A DNA stretch of 64,000 nucleotides from Ignelater luminosus (lineage: Eukaryota; Arthropoda; Insecta; Coleoptera; Elateridae). Where the stretch lies: the NCBI GenBank assembly GCA_011009095.1, contig VTPC01090686.1, positions 1 to 64,000 of the forward strand, read 5' to 3'. Made by a program: the position numbers and the translations under genes. Of the stretch, positions 45,566 through 56,222 are shown piece by piece (position 1 is the stretch's first letter; the number at the start of each line of letters is the position of its first letter). The notes below the pieces were generated by a model that saw nothing but the letters and a program-made list of their open reading frames with translations, was not told where the DNA came from and searched no databases.

Positions 45566-46247
45566 CTAATTGTGATTATCTAGAAATGCCTTACAGGATC
45601 GTACACATTGTTGATAGCATTTTTCAAAACCTGCAGATCCTGAATCCTGAAATAAATAATTTGCAGTTGTAGGAAATGAAGTAAACAATCTTAATCTTGA
45701 AAACTCTAAAATGTTGTGCAAACTGAATTAATATTACTTTGAGACTTACAAAATAAGGATCCCTTATTATTCTGTCTCCTTCAGGATCAAAATCACCAAG
45801 CAGAAATATCTTTGCCTTACTATCTCTTGGTGCTACTTCTTTCAAATTAGAAATATTATTTTCATCCATTCCAAATATATAATCAAACTCATTGAAATCC
45901 TCACTTTCTATCTAAACTAATAAAATTAGATATATCTGTGCCAGTGAAATACACTTAAATATAAACCTGTCTCGCTCTTCCACTATATTGAATGGAATGG
46001 TGTTTAAGCGTTTCTCTAGCCCTATGGTTTGGTCGACTTCCTACCTGCCACCCCTCAATAGCAGCACTATCAGCTTCCCATTTATCTCGTATACCTCTTT
46101 CTTTTACTATATGGGTAAAAACAGCTTCTGCTATTGGCGAACGACAAATGTTGCCTAAAAAGTGTATTTTATCTCGAATGTTCAAACTTATAAGAAAACT
46201 TTATACCTACCTAAACATACAAAAAGAACCTTTTGCACATCAGGCAT
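45566..46247 (-). CDS. Low-molecular-weight protein tyrosine phosphatase, copy 1 (4 exons)
   Basis: Cytosolic phosphatase of the LMW-PTP family that removes phosphate from tyrosine. Exons on the - strand: 46247-46211, 46154-45967, 45911-45750 and 45646-45566. They give 155 aa, against about 157 in typical members. Introns are 55-103 bp with GT..AG ends. Exon 1 is only 37 nt and encodes 'MPDVQKVLFVCLG'. The P-loop CLGNICR (C-x5-R) is split over exons 1 and 2. The general-acid Asp is in 'RDPYF' and the C-terminus carries 'GFEKCYQQCVRSC'. Compared with copy 2 and the family norm, three usually conserved positions have changed: SRPNHRA for NRPDHRA, DPYF for DPYY, and VRSC for VRCC. It may be drifting or specialising. 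It points towards the 3' end of sulfatase C. Confidence 0.88.
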
Positions 46248-46589
46248 TTTTTACATCTTTAAAAGATTCAGCAATTAAGTTTATTATTACTATAAACAAA
46301 GTAAAGAATCTTAAATAAGTAAATTAGTAAACATAACCTAGGCTTATGACGACAGCAACGACAGGTACCACAGCAACTGACAGCAACAGGGTTATGAAGG
46401 TTAAAAAAATGCTACGTTGCCAGTGTTGCCAGATTGAGTAACAGGAGGTAAGAGAAGGAACTTCTTGAAATATCAAAACATTGTTACAAAATGGTACAAA
46501 TGAGTATACAACTGATAAATCCTCTCAGAAGAAATCCTAACAATTCTAACAAGTAACCAAACACAACTAGATGTACCATATCTTTATAA

Positions 46590-47600
46590 TGAGTTTTACT
46601 GTATGCTAATACCCAGTTCACGTCTCGTTCCTTTACAGTTATGATGTGTATTTAATTTACTGAACACAACAACGTTTTCCCAGAGTTGGTGGACAGTACT
46701 ATTTATCTTCAAATAGAAGAGCCAACTGGGAGCCAGTTTATTGGTCCGTGAGCGCAAATTTACTTGTTTGTAAAGTTGCATTTTAGAACGTTCTTTGTCA
46801 AGACTCAAAAACAGCAGAAAAGCATCACTTTATTTGCCTAGGCAGACAGAAGATCTTTTTACTGACTAATCTTATGAAGAAAAAATAACAAAGCTGAGAA
46901 AACAAGATATTTCCATTTTTCTTTAGAATTTTCTATTTTAGACATTTATTTTCCTAATATGTAGTTACAGAAGTTTTCTACGTACCGCGTTAGAAAAGTA
47001 TCACTTCCGTGACTTCTTACGTAAATAATCTTCGAACACGACACTAGACATTCCAGCCACTTGCGTTAACTGCCGTGGTACATATCCAACAAATCATATC
47101 CCTGCTGGACAGTAAACCACTGGTTTCACTAACCGGCACGACCCAGCTGAACGGTGCAGGCCTCATCAACCCAACTACAGTCAAGTCATCGATCGCTCTT
47201 GCTCCTAGTATGAAAAACGCGCCAGTCAGACCAACAAACAATCTGGACTCTTCTTCTCTTGACATTCAAAACCTTTGACAAAGCCCTTTGTTAGATCTCA
47301 GGTATGGTGTACACGTTCACTCCCTTTGTAAGCCCATCTAGAATTTCCTAGCCATCTTCAGCGCACAGACAACCGCCGCCAATGCCAAGTGGCCATCAAC
47401 TTCTCTATAGTTAAACTTACCTTCAAACAAAGGAGGTAGAAGACAGACAGAAAGTTAATTGATCTTAATTTGAAGTTGATTGTTCTCAAGTTTAAATTGA
47501 TTAATCCCAGTTTAAGGTTATCTACATTTCAAAGATACGGAATACCAAAGCTGCGCATCGCATCTCTTTCATTAATTAAGTTACTGGCTGTCAAGGAGTG
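46590..47600. other. Unassigned sequence specific to block 1
   Basis: It lies between the two alignable parts of block 1 and has no counterpart in block 2. Open frames at 46596-46808 (-) and 47044-47278 (both strands) have no recognised motif. It is probably part of, or flanking, the LINE remnant that follows. Confidence 0.3.
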
Positions 47601-47619
47601 GTATAAAGCTGACCAAGAA

Positions 47620-48130
47620 GGTTAATGTCTGCTCTCGTTAGTGTTATACATGCAACTTCAAAATTCCGCTACTTTCCACCTCAGTGGAAGACTACCTTGA
47701 TGACAGGCATCTCTAAGCCAGAACAAAACGCATTTCCACAACATTACCAAAGATCGCTAAAAGGGTAATCTTGTTTAAACTTATACAAGAACTCCAAGAT
47801 AATAACAGTTTGGTTTTAAAAGTGGCGCCATCTTGCTAGATGTTTCCAAAATCTTTGGCAGGACATACCACTCAGGACTCGTATACAAGTTGCTACATAA
47901 GAACATCAATGTAGGCCTCGTTAAAAGTCGAGCTTTTAAGATTAAACTACAAGATATCCGTTAAGGGTGATATAATTGCAATTAACTCTAAGAATCGATG
48001 CTATAACCACAGCTTTGCATGTTGACAACATAGCGATATGGGCGCTAGAACGCCACTCTAGACTAGTAACTAGAGAGCTAACTGCAGTGGCAGAAGATAT
48101 CAAAGACAGGCTTTAGACATAGCGGACTTT
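47620..48130 (+). mobile_element. Jockey-type LINE reverse transcriptase remnant
   Basis: Broken frames show 'FPPQWKTTLMTGISKPEQN', matching FPxxWKxAxMxPILKPGKN. Further pieces are 'ILFKLIQELQDNNS' and 'HSGLVYKLLHKNINVGLVKS', matching the Jockey block after xDVSKAFDxVWH. There are numerous stops. It is present in block 1 only. Confidence 0.6.
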
Positions 48131-48421
48131 TCACCAAAAGACAATCCCGAATAAAGCAAATCTACATCATACATACATTAGAATTTTGCAACTTAAATGA
48201 TTTTTCTCCTTTAGTTTCAACCACATCATATACGAACTGCTTGAATCTGACAAATTAAAAAGACTTCATCTTAGCATTGCAGCGGCTTTTCATAAACATA
48301 ATTTGAGAACATTTAATTTGAAAAATAATTCTGCATCAAAAAGTTCTTGTGCTTCTTTTGATTGTTGATAGGGAGCGGCTTAGATTAACTGTTGTTTCAA
48401 TGTGATGCGGCAACTCACTTA

Positions 48422-48912
48422 TAGCCCTGCACAGGCCGAAATTTCCAGGCTCTGCCCAACTGGAAAAAACTTGACACGGTTCGAGAATAATCTGGTAACT
48501 TTCTGATCAGCCCGAGAGACCTGACAGAAAAGCACGAGAAGCCGAGAAGTTTAAAAGACCTCACAGGCCCGAATGGCTTAACAGATCCGAGAACTCCTAC
48601 AAGCCCGAAAGATCCAAATGGCCTGATAGACCCGAAGGGCCGAGAAGTTCAAAAGGTTCGACTGGCCCGAGAGGTCCCAACGCCTGTCAACCGGAGACGC
48701 CCAAAGAAGTTCAAAAACCCAGATAGACCCCTATGACTTGACAGGCTCCAACAGTTCGACAGGCCCGACAAGACCAAACGGCCCGATTGATCGGACGTAG
48801 GCCCGAAAAGCCCGATACATTTTTAAACTGAAGCCCGGTCCGACCCGAACCCGAGCTTTGACCCGGGCCACGTAAAGACCCGACTAGAAAACCTGACCCG
48901 GGCAGGCCTCTA
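48422..48912. mobile_element. Minisatellite-bearing hAT-like element, copy 3
   Basis: Left end 'tagccctgcacaggccg', right end 'gggcaggcctcta', in inverted orientation. The body is CCGA/GGCC units. The flanks 'ctcactta' and 'ttcattta' look like a degraded 8 bp target duplication. Its counterpart in block 2 (63021-63480) has the flanks 'ttcattt' and 'ctcattta', so the insertion predates the segmental duplication. Confidence 0.7.
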
Positions 48913-48990
48913 ATTCATTTAACAGACAAATCTCGAATGCAACTCAATCCGTTAGCAAACAATAAAATGAAAAGAGCAACGAAGTGTACG

Positions 48991-50082
48991 ATAATGCTTC
49001 TTTTTTCTTTTGTTGGCATTTTTATTTTATAAAAAAGACCTAACCAACCCGTTACAAATAATAATTAAAATAAGCAACTTATGATTATGAAAACAGGTGG
49101 AGTAAAAGTAACCTTTAGTAAAAAAAATAGTATAATTATAGTTTTAGTTTGGAGTAGTTGGCAATAATGTAGTTTAAAATTTAAATTAATATAAAGGAAC
49201 TTGTTAATAAATGGTTTAAAATAGAAATAATTTAATAATAAAAAATGGGGTAAATTAAATATACGTATATAAAGTAAATTAATAGTAAGAGCTTGAAAAG
49301 GAATTTATATACCTAATAAAGACTAAAAAAATTAGAATAAATAAATAAGTAAATTAAATAAATCTTTATTATTAATAGAATAATTGTATATTATTCAACG
49401 AGCACATAATATAGGCTATTATTCAAGAGGATGAAGTTTACACACGAGCCGAAGACGAGTATGTGCAAATATTTTATTTTCTCCTTCCTGTAAAATTGGT
49501 GTGTGGTATTGTCTTCAGAGGTGCTTGATATTTATTCGATTTTCTTGTCTAGATAAAATATATATTATTCATGTTTTCGTATATTTTTAAAAAACAAGTC
49601 TGGCAACCCTAGATACAAGGTGGGCAAAGTTTCATTCAAAATTTCTTGTTTACAGCGCAAAAGCGTGTTCTATGTTCAACAATTCTTTTTTAAGAAAAAC
49701 CGATTTCCAATATAATATAATATGTGATATTTTTGTTTGTATTTAAGTTATTATCCAGTATTTGTCCATCCGTTAAATATGGTACTGGTTTTCAAAATAT
49801 TTTACTGAAACTTATCGAAAACGATTGGATAAGTGGGTATTTATGAGTGACTTATATTTTCGAGATTCGTTTCACGACATTTATAGGAAACTTATATACT
49901 GTTTGAATGAAAGAAAAGAAGCTAGAGACATCTACCGCAAATCTATAGATTTTATATTTTAATAAATTATTATTAGATCTATCTTATCAACTGAGTGAAG
50001 TAAGCAGCACACAAACATGGCAGAAAACTGAAGGATATTTAAATTTATCTAAAGAGTTTGAAAAAACAATTGATTGTATATA
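48991..50082. other. AT-rich spacer before the intact mariner
   Basis: No coding sequence. The stretch at about 49740-49960 is distantly similar, in the same orientation, to 51755-51960 on the other side of the mariner (shared words include 'catctaccgcaa' and 'catctaccggcaa'). Confidence 0.35.
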
Positions 50083-51395
50083 CAAGGTGTGACAATAAAG
50101 TTCGGTAAGCACCGTTGTATTTTTGATGCCGAAAGGTTTTTCATATTTCCGAAAGCGACAACACATGGCTTAACTCCTGCCCGAACATGTCCTAACCTGT
50201 CTGGTCGCTGCATGAACGCGTCTGTCGATGACAGCCTGTTAATGCGGGTGATGAAAGGTTCGCGCGTAATTGTCGAAAAATGGAGCAAAGAGCAAATATA
50301 AAGTTTTGTTTTAAATTAGGGAAAACAATAACAGAAACTCATTTAATGCTAAAGGAAGTTTACGGGCATGAAGCAGTAACCTTGAAATGTGTATCGGAAT
50401 GGTTTAAACGTTTTCGTGAGGGACGGGACTCGATAGATGATGCGCCTAGGAGTGGAAGACCGTCGACGTCGAGAAATGACGATTCTGTGAAAGCAGTCCG
50501 AGAACTGGTAACAAAGGACCGTCGAATGACTGTGCGATTGTTGGCCGAAGAAGTGGGAATTAACCGTGAAACAGTCCGTCTCATCTTGAAAAACGACTTG
50601 CAGAAGCGAAAGATCTGTTCTCGATTTGTTCCCCATTTTCTCACAGACGAACAAAAACTCCAAAGATTTGACGCATGCGGCGACTTCATCAGCACGTGTG
50701 ATAACGACCCAACATTCTTGGATTCAATTGTGACCGGTGATGAGTCGTGGTGTTTCGAGTACGACCCTGAAACAAAACGGCAAAGCATGGAATGGCGGAG
50801 TCCCAGTTCCCCAAGACACACCAAATCTCGACTCCAGAAGTCAAAGACGAAAACCATGCTGTTTGCCTTCTTTGACCGACATGGGATTATCCATAAGGAG
50901 TTTCTACCTCAGGGTCAAACGGTCAACAAAGAATTTTATTTGCAGGTTCTGCAACGTCTGCTGGCGCGAATTCGACGAGTGCGTCCCCAACTTGCACAAG
51001 GAAGAGGCTGGTTCCTTTTGCATGATAATGCACCATCCCACACGGCATGCATAGTGAAGAAGTTTTTGGCCGACAAAGGAGTTCCTGAGATCAGTCACCC
51101 CCCGTATTCACCGGATTTGGCTCCGGCTGACTTTTTCTTGTTTCCCCGCCTGAAGTCGTCGCTGAAAGGGAAGAGATTTTCCGGAATTGAAGAGATCAAA
51201 GAAAACGTTACGTCGGAGTTGAAGGCCATTCCAATGGAGGACTTCTCACGCAGTTTCCAACAACTGTACGAGCGTTGCCAGAAGTGCGTTGTATCTGGGG
51301 GGGATTACTTCGAAGGACAGTAAAATATTTTTCATCTACTATTTGTGTAAGTACCTTTTTTTAAATCACTTACCGAACTTTATTGTCACACCTTG
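50083..51395 (+). mobile_element. Complete mariner transposon
   Basis: 1313 bp. The left inverted repeat begins 'caaggtgtgacaataaagtt' and continues 'cggtaag'. The right end is its exact reverse complement over 27 bp ('cttaccgaactttattgtca' then 'caccttg'). It is flanked by TA on both sides, the mariner target duplication, and encloses one uninterrupted transposase frame. Confidence 0.92.
50280..51323 (+). CDS. Mariner transposase, D,D34D, full length
   Basis: 347 aa, the usual length for mariner. The N-terminal region holds two helix-turn-helix-like segments, with 'SEWFKRFREGRDSIDDAPRS' and 'LLAEEVGINRETVRLIL', followed by a basic linker. The catalytic triad is visible: Asp in 'IVTGDESW', Asp in 'LLHDNAPSH', and Asp in 'DLAPADFF' with 34 residues between the last two. 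There is no stop or frameshift. It would cut and paste the element whose inverted repeats surround it. The frame starts 197 bp inside the left end and stops 72 bp before the right end. Confidence 0.93.
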   Translation: MEQRANIKFCFKLGKTITETHLMLKEVYGHEAVTLKCVSEWFKRFREGRDSIDDAPRSGRPSTSRNDDSVKAVRELVTKDRRMTVRLLAEEVGINRETVRLILKNDLQKRKICSRFVPHFLTDEQKLQRFDACGDFISTCDNDPTFLDSIVTGDESWCFEYDPETKRQSMEWRSPSSPRHTKSRLQKSKTKTMLFAFFDRHGIIHKEFLPQGQTVNKEFYLQVLQRLLARIRRVRPQLAQGRGWFLLHDNAPSHTACIVKKFLADKGVPEISHPPYSPDLAPADFFLFPRLKSSLKGKRFSGIEEIKENVTSELKAIPMEDFSRSFQQLYERCQKCVVSGGDYFEGQ

Positions 51396-51397
51396 TA

Positions 51398-52497
51398 TGC
51401 TAACGCTGCATAAATTACATTAGATAATATCTAATATTAAATAATTCAATATTCTTTAGGTATACAAAACCTTTAAAAGTGTCTCAACTTTTTTTTGAGG
51501 CGCATTCCATTCCTTTTGAAACTCTATTAAAAACGTTTAAAAACAAGAACGCCAATAATCTTTACAATATTAACAAACAATATCAAAACCCACCAAAACA
51601 TTAATTACAAAAATTTCAGTTTGTTTTTGTTTTTGGTAGCAACGACTGAAAAGCCTTCAATTTAATAAATAATTCTTTTCTTTAACTCTGTAAAGCACTT
51701 AAAACCATTCAGAACACTGTAAAATTGGTGTATAAAAGCTATTTTGTTTTTATTAATTTATCATCCGATATTTAGTCCATACGTTGAATACGGTATCGGA
51801 TTTAAAAAATTGAACGCTTTAAGACAAATGCAAAATGAGTTTTGTTTTGTTCTCGATACTTAGGAATTTATCTTTAGAGGAATTTATAAGAAGCTTGCAA
51901 ATACTTCGAATGCAATAAACAACCCGTCACCATCTACCGGCAACTTCTATATTTACTTTTTTAGTTATAAGGAAGGTACCTATTCTCTTCGCATTTATTC
52001 CTCGAAGAAATATTGTTACTTTCATTGTTTGTTTATTTATAGTACTTTCTGCTTGTCTTAAGTGCATTTTATCTATATTTTATGTCTATTAAATAAAATT
52101 TAAAAAAACTATTTTTAATTCACAGACTGTGTAACAGAAGGATAGTAAAAACCGTAGAAACCATGATTCTTATTCTTAAATCTCTCTTTTGACAATTAAA
52201 GGTTATTCAAGATCGTTCTTCGTAAGATAAGGAAAAAAAGTAATCTAAATTACATTATTATTTATTCCTTTAATAATTCTTCTTTGTAAATAGCATTTTT
52301 CCTTGTTTCTGTTATGTAGGATGGGTTGCCTATATTGCAGACTTTGTAAACTTATTCATCTTTATGAATAAATACCTTTGTAATGTTAATATTTTACAGT
52401 TTATTTCATGTTGTGGATTATGAAATTAATACAGATTTTAAGAATTCCAACAGATGTTGAATGTGTTGTCCGTTTTCACGAATATATTGTCAAACAT
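51398..52497. other. AT-rich spacer before block 2
   Basis: No coding or transposon signal, apart from the distant similarity of 51755-51960 to 49740-49960. Confidence 0.35.
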
Positions 52498-52812
52498 TTG
52501 CAGAGTTAGACATGTATTACGAAGACCATGGCCGTGACATTTCTAATCCACCTTATAAAGCAAGTGCAGTAATAAATAGTCCATAAATCATATAATTGGA
52601 ACAAACCTTCAACACAACCAAATTCTGTAATTAAGAAATTAATTAAACTTAAGGAATTATAAAAAATATATTTAAAATATGATAATTGTTCTTATAATAA
52701 TTTTTGCATGTTTGATCTCTTTAAAGCTTTGCATATAGATCCCAAAGCTAATTCAACTTATTATAACTACAACTGACGTACATGGTTGGATAGGAACGAT
52801 CATAAATTGTAA
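52498..52812 (+). pseudogene. Sulfatase exon 7 pseudogene (duplicate of gene C)
   Basis: Readable pieces in order: '[20 protein letters not shown]', a stop, degraded sequence around 52590-52670, then 'YDNCSYNNFCMFDLFKALHI' and 'DPKANSTYYNYN', a stop, 'RTWLDRNDHKL' and the original stop. About 105 bp encoding the [10 protein letters not shown] to LKPQK segment are deleted between short similar words ('ctttgaag' and 'ctttgaat' in the parent). Exons 1-6 are absent. Confidence 0.85.
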
Positions 52813-52815
52813 ATA

Positions 52816-54085
52816 TTAGGTGTATACCTATGAAATGAGACTTTTTTTTCAATTTTAAACGTTTATTAACAAAAAATGGTTACAAATTTAATCTTCAAAA
52901 CAATAGCCATCGCTAGCGACACATTTTACCCATCTCTTAGGCAATTTGTGAATGCCGCGCCAAAAAAATTGGCCGTCTTTGGCCGCAAACCAATCATCGA
53001 GCCATTTTTTGGCTTCTTCGTGAGAATTGAAGCGCTGCTCGGAAAGTGCGTGGCCCATCGATGCAAACAAATGATAATCGGAAGGCGCCAAGTCTGGTGA
53101 GTAAGCCGCATGCACCAGCGGTTCCCAATCGTACGTCTCCACCAATTCCCGGGTCGCTCTTGTTCGATGTGGTGGTGCATTGTCATCAAGAAAAATTACT
53201 TTGTGACGTCGATCGGCATATTCTGGGCGTTTTCGGTGTATAGCGCTGTTCAAAACGGCCAATTGTCGTTGGTAGCGTGCACCGTCAACTGTTTCACCTG
53301 GTTTTAATAGCTCGTACCAAATCATACCATGCTGATCCCAGAAAACACACAGCATTGCCTTGCGGCCGAAGCGATTTGGTTTGGCCGTTGATTTTGGCTT
53401 GTGGCCGGGCGTTTACGCTTGGGATTGGAGAAATACACCCATTTTTCATCACCCGTAACGATTCGATGCAAAAAAGACTTCCTTTTGAACCGGGAGAGCA
53501 GCATTTCACAAGTGGTTTTTCGGTTCTCTTGCTGCCTTTCAGTCAGTTCATGCGGCACCCATCTTCCGACCTTTAAAATCATGCCCATGTCTTTCAAACG
53601 TTTGCAAATGGTTTTTTGGGTCACTCCCAACTGCTCTGCCATCATTTCTTGCGTTTGACCATCATCTTCATTCAACAATGCTTGCAATTCGGTGTCCTCA
53701 AACTTTTTCGGTGGCCGGCCACGTTCCTCGTTCTCCACGCTAAAATCACCACTTCGGAATTTTTCAAACCACCTGAAGCACTGTGCTCTGCTTAGAGCAT
53801 GTCCACCGTAAGCTTCTATAAGCATTTGATGAGCTTGAGAAGCGTTTTTCTTCAATTGATAACAGAAAATCAACGATGTCCGCAAATCGTAGTTTGAAGG
53901 CACGAAATTCGACATTTTTAAGAGCGAAAAAAATGCGTTGTTGTATGAAACATCACAAACAATGAATTGAATATTGTTGACAGATGACAGACGAAAAAAT
54001 AAGACATTTGGGACAGTTTAAAAATACTCCTAGCGACATCTGTGGTCTAATAGCTGAAAGTCTCATTTCATAGGTATACACCTGG
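52816..54085 (-). mobile_element. Mos1-like (mauritiana-type) mariner, 1270 bp
   Basis: The ends are 'aggtgtatacctatgaaatg' (left) and its reverse complement 'catttcataggtatacacct' (right). The outermost two bases are TT on the left and GG on the right, so the left terminus has mutated. TA flanks both sides (52814-52815 and 54086-54087). It inserted two bases beyond the old stop codon of the sulfatase pseudogene, splitting sequence that is continuous in block 1. Confidence 0.9.
52888..53915 (-). pseudogene. Mos1-like mariner transposase, single frameshift
   Basis: The N-terminal part (53915 to about 53405) has the helix-turn-helix regions ('HALSRAQCFRWFEKFRSGDF', 'EQLGVTQKTICKRLKDMG') and the first catalytic Asp in 'IVTGDEKW'. 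The C-terminal part (about 53403-52888) is in another frame and has 'FLDDNAPPH' and 'YSPDLAPSDYHLFASM' with correct D,D34D spacing. One base is missing near 53405, in a C-rich run. Apart from that shift, both halves are open. The protein belongs to the mauritiana (Mos1) type and is not close to the mariner at 50 kb. Confidence 0.88.
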
Positions 54086-54929
54086 TAAATCATTTTTTAA
54101 CTCAATTTATCTTACTGCATGTAAATATGCAACACATATGGCAAACGACCAATCTCATTAATGTCACTTTTGTTTATTAAATTTTTCTAAATAACTAACC
54201 ATTAAAGTTACACAGAACGATGTGTTATTATAGGTAATGTAAGGTTAGAGGTTCTTGTCAAAATGACAAGCAATGTGTACTACAAACAATTTTTGAATTT
54301 TTGTTTATTATGAAAATATTAATGATTTGTAAAGTGTTTTGCCTACCTACTCGTAGTACCTTAAATATAATAAGAATAACATTAATAAATTATTGTCCTT
54401 TGGTTTGGGAATTTTTCAAAAACATTAGATAAGCAGCCAGTTAGCCATCTTGCTCGTCTTCAGCTTTCTAGAGAAAATTTCATCCACATAAAACAGCTAG
54501 TATTGGCAGAATTTACCTAATTAACATCAAATTCTATAACTTATCAATTTGAATTGGCAATATCAGGGCTTCCACATGCTGATGTGATGCATACAAAAGT
54601 GAAGAAAGTGAATAAAGTGAGCGAATTTAGCAAATAAAGTGAGAAATAGTAAATAACCAGGCAGAGCTTTAGATGAAACGAAAATTATAGAAGAATCTTT
54701 CTCCCCACCCGGCTAACAAAAATGTTGCTAATAACGATACGAAAATTCCTAACTTCAAATATTCTTGAAATACTGCTCGTGTCCGCAAGATATAATCCCG
54801 CTGACATGCTGTCAGCAGGAATGATTGGGTGCTGTCAGTAATTCCTTTCTTGCAAATGAGTACTGCCAACCGTCTAGCAATTTTATGTCGCGAATGCAAC
54901 AAGTTGCTGCTTGTCTGTGAATACAAATA

Positions 54930-55258
54930 TACCCAAGGATCCCGAAAGGTCGAGAAGTCCAAAAGACCTGAGAGATCAAAACGGTCCAATAGACCCGAAG
55001 GATCGAGAAGTCTTAAAGACCTGAGAAATCAAGACGGTCCAAAGGGTCGATAAGTCCAAAAGGACTGACGGCCCGAGAGATCCAAGAAGCCTGAAGTGCC
55101 AAAAAGTACAAAAGGCAGGAGAGATCAAAACGGCCCGATAGACCCGAGAAGTACAAAAGGTCCGACAGACTCCAACAGCTTGATAGACGTGACAAGACTG
55201 AACGGCTCGAACCCGAGCTAAACGCCCTATTAGAAATCCCGGTCCGTGCAGGCCTCTA
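54930..55258. mobile_element. Minisatellite-bearing hAT-like element, copy 4 (5' truncated)
   Basis: CCGA/GGCC units end in 'ggtccgtgcaggcctcta', the right inverted end. The left end is missing. It has no counterpart in block 1, so it arrived in block 2 after the duplication, or together with the DNA inserted between 54561 and 60420. Confidence 0.6.
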
Positions 55259-55837
55259 CCTCCTTTAAAATAGCTTTCTAATTAGTTACATATTTTATCA
55301 ATAATGTAAACACTTAAGATGTAAAACTCTGTAACTAGGTGATACTCTATTTTAATGGGTTATAAAAAATAACCAAAATCTGCCTCCCGCCATTTATAAA
55401 CAGTGCGAGACGAATTTTGGTTTTCCATTTATCTAGGTATTCATGTATTAACTTATTTGATTCAAAAATCAAAGTTAGCTATTAATAAATTGATTATAAA
55501 CTAAATGCAATTGTGGGATCAATACAGTATTATTCAATGATACATACAAGAAGTTAATAAATATTATCGACAAACTAATACAGTAGATTTCTAACAATCA
55601 TAGAATGGTCAATTCGTTTTAGTTATGAAGTAATAGGTATTCAAAATTGCCTGCAGGCAGGTTAACTTTTGTATGCATTGTCATTATCTGTTAGAATATA
55701 AATATTCTATTAAAAGAGATTGTAGAGAAGTACCTTCTGTGTATCTTAAACTACTTTTGATTATACAAAGTGTACTCTGTAGCTGAGACACATTAAATTC
55801 AAAGTTTCTCTTTATTTATCTTTTGACATTATTTATT
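55259..55837. other. AT-rich spacer inside the block 2 insertion
   Basis: Nothing recognised between the minisatellite element and the 3' end of the LINE. Confidence 0.35.
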
Positions 55838-56222
55838 TATTTATTTATTACCCAAACAAAACGAGCTTAACCCAATTACATTGTCGGAGAAATCCCGCAT
55901 TTGTACATAATATTTAATATTAAATTACACAAAAAAATGTTACAATAAAAAGTAATAATGGTAATAATAATAATAAGAATAATGATAATAACAACAATAA
56001 TATGAGAAAAAAAGAAGAAATATAAGTAATTTCGGAATGAGCAGAGACACATAAACTAGCTTATTTAACAAAATTAGATACTACGAGAGTAATTTGAATA
56101 CTGATTTTTTAAACGATACTAGGGAGGAGTCAAAAGTATCAATATCAGTTTCATAATTTATTTTATTGACCACGGTTGCCATTCTTATTAATGGAGAGCA
56201 GAAACGTAAATTAGTTCTATAT

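Larger units (their letters stand above)
43930..48990. repeat. Segmental duplication, block 1
   Basis: Alignable in order with 52498-63570. The correspondences are: sulfatase C exon 7 with the pseudogene at 52498; 44503-44690 with 54100-54245; 45050-45320 with 54400-54560 and 60430-60580; the sulfatase remnant at 45327 with that at 60604; LMW-PTP at 45566 with that at 60857; 46320-46560 with 61600-61845; 48181-48420 with 62785-63020; and the minisatellite element at 48422 with that at 63021. Both blocks have the same orientation. Confidence 0.85.

Noticed and set aside
45992..46318. 108-residue frame on the + strand
   Set aside because: Antisense of LMW-PTP copy 1 exons 1 and 2, with no motif of its own.
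50349..51098. Several 60-165 residue frames overlapping the 50 kb mariner
   Set aside because: Shadows of the intact 347-residue transposase in other frames.
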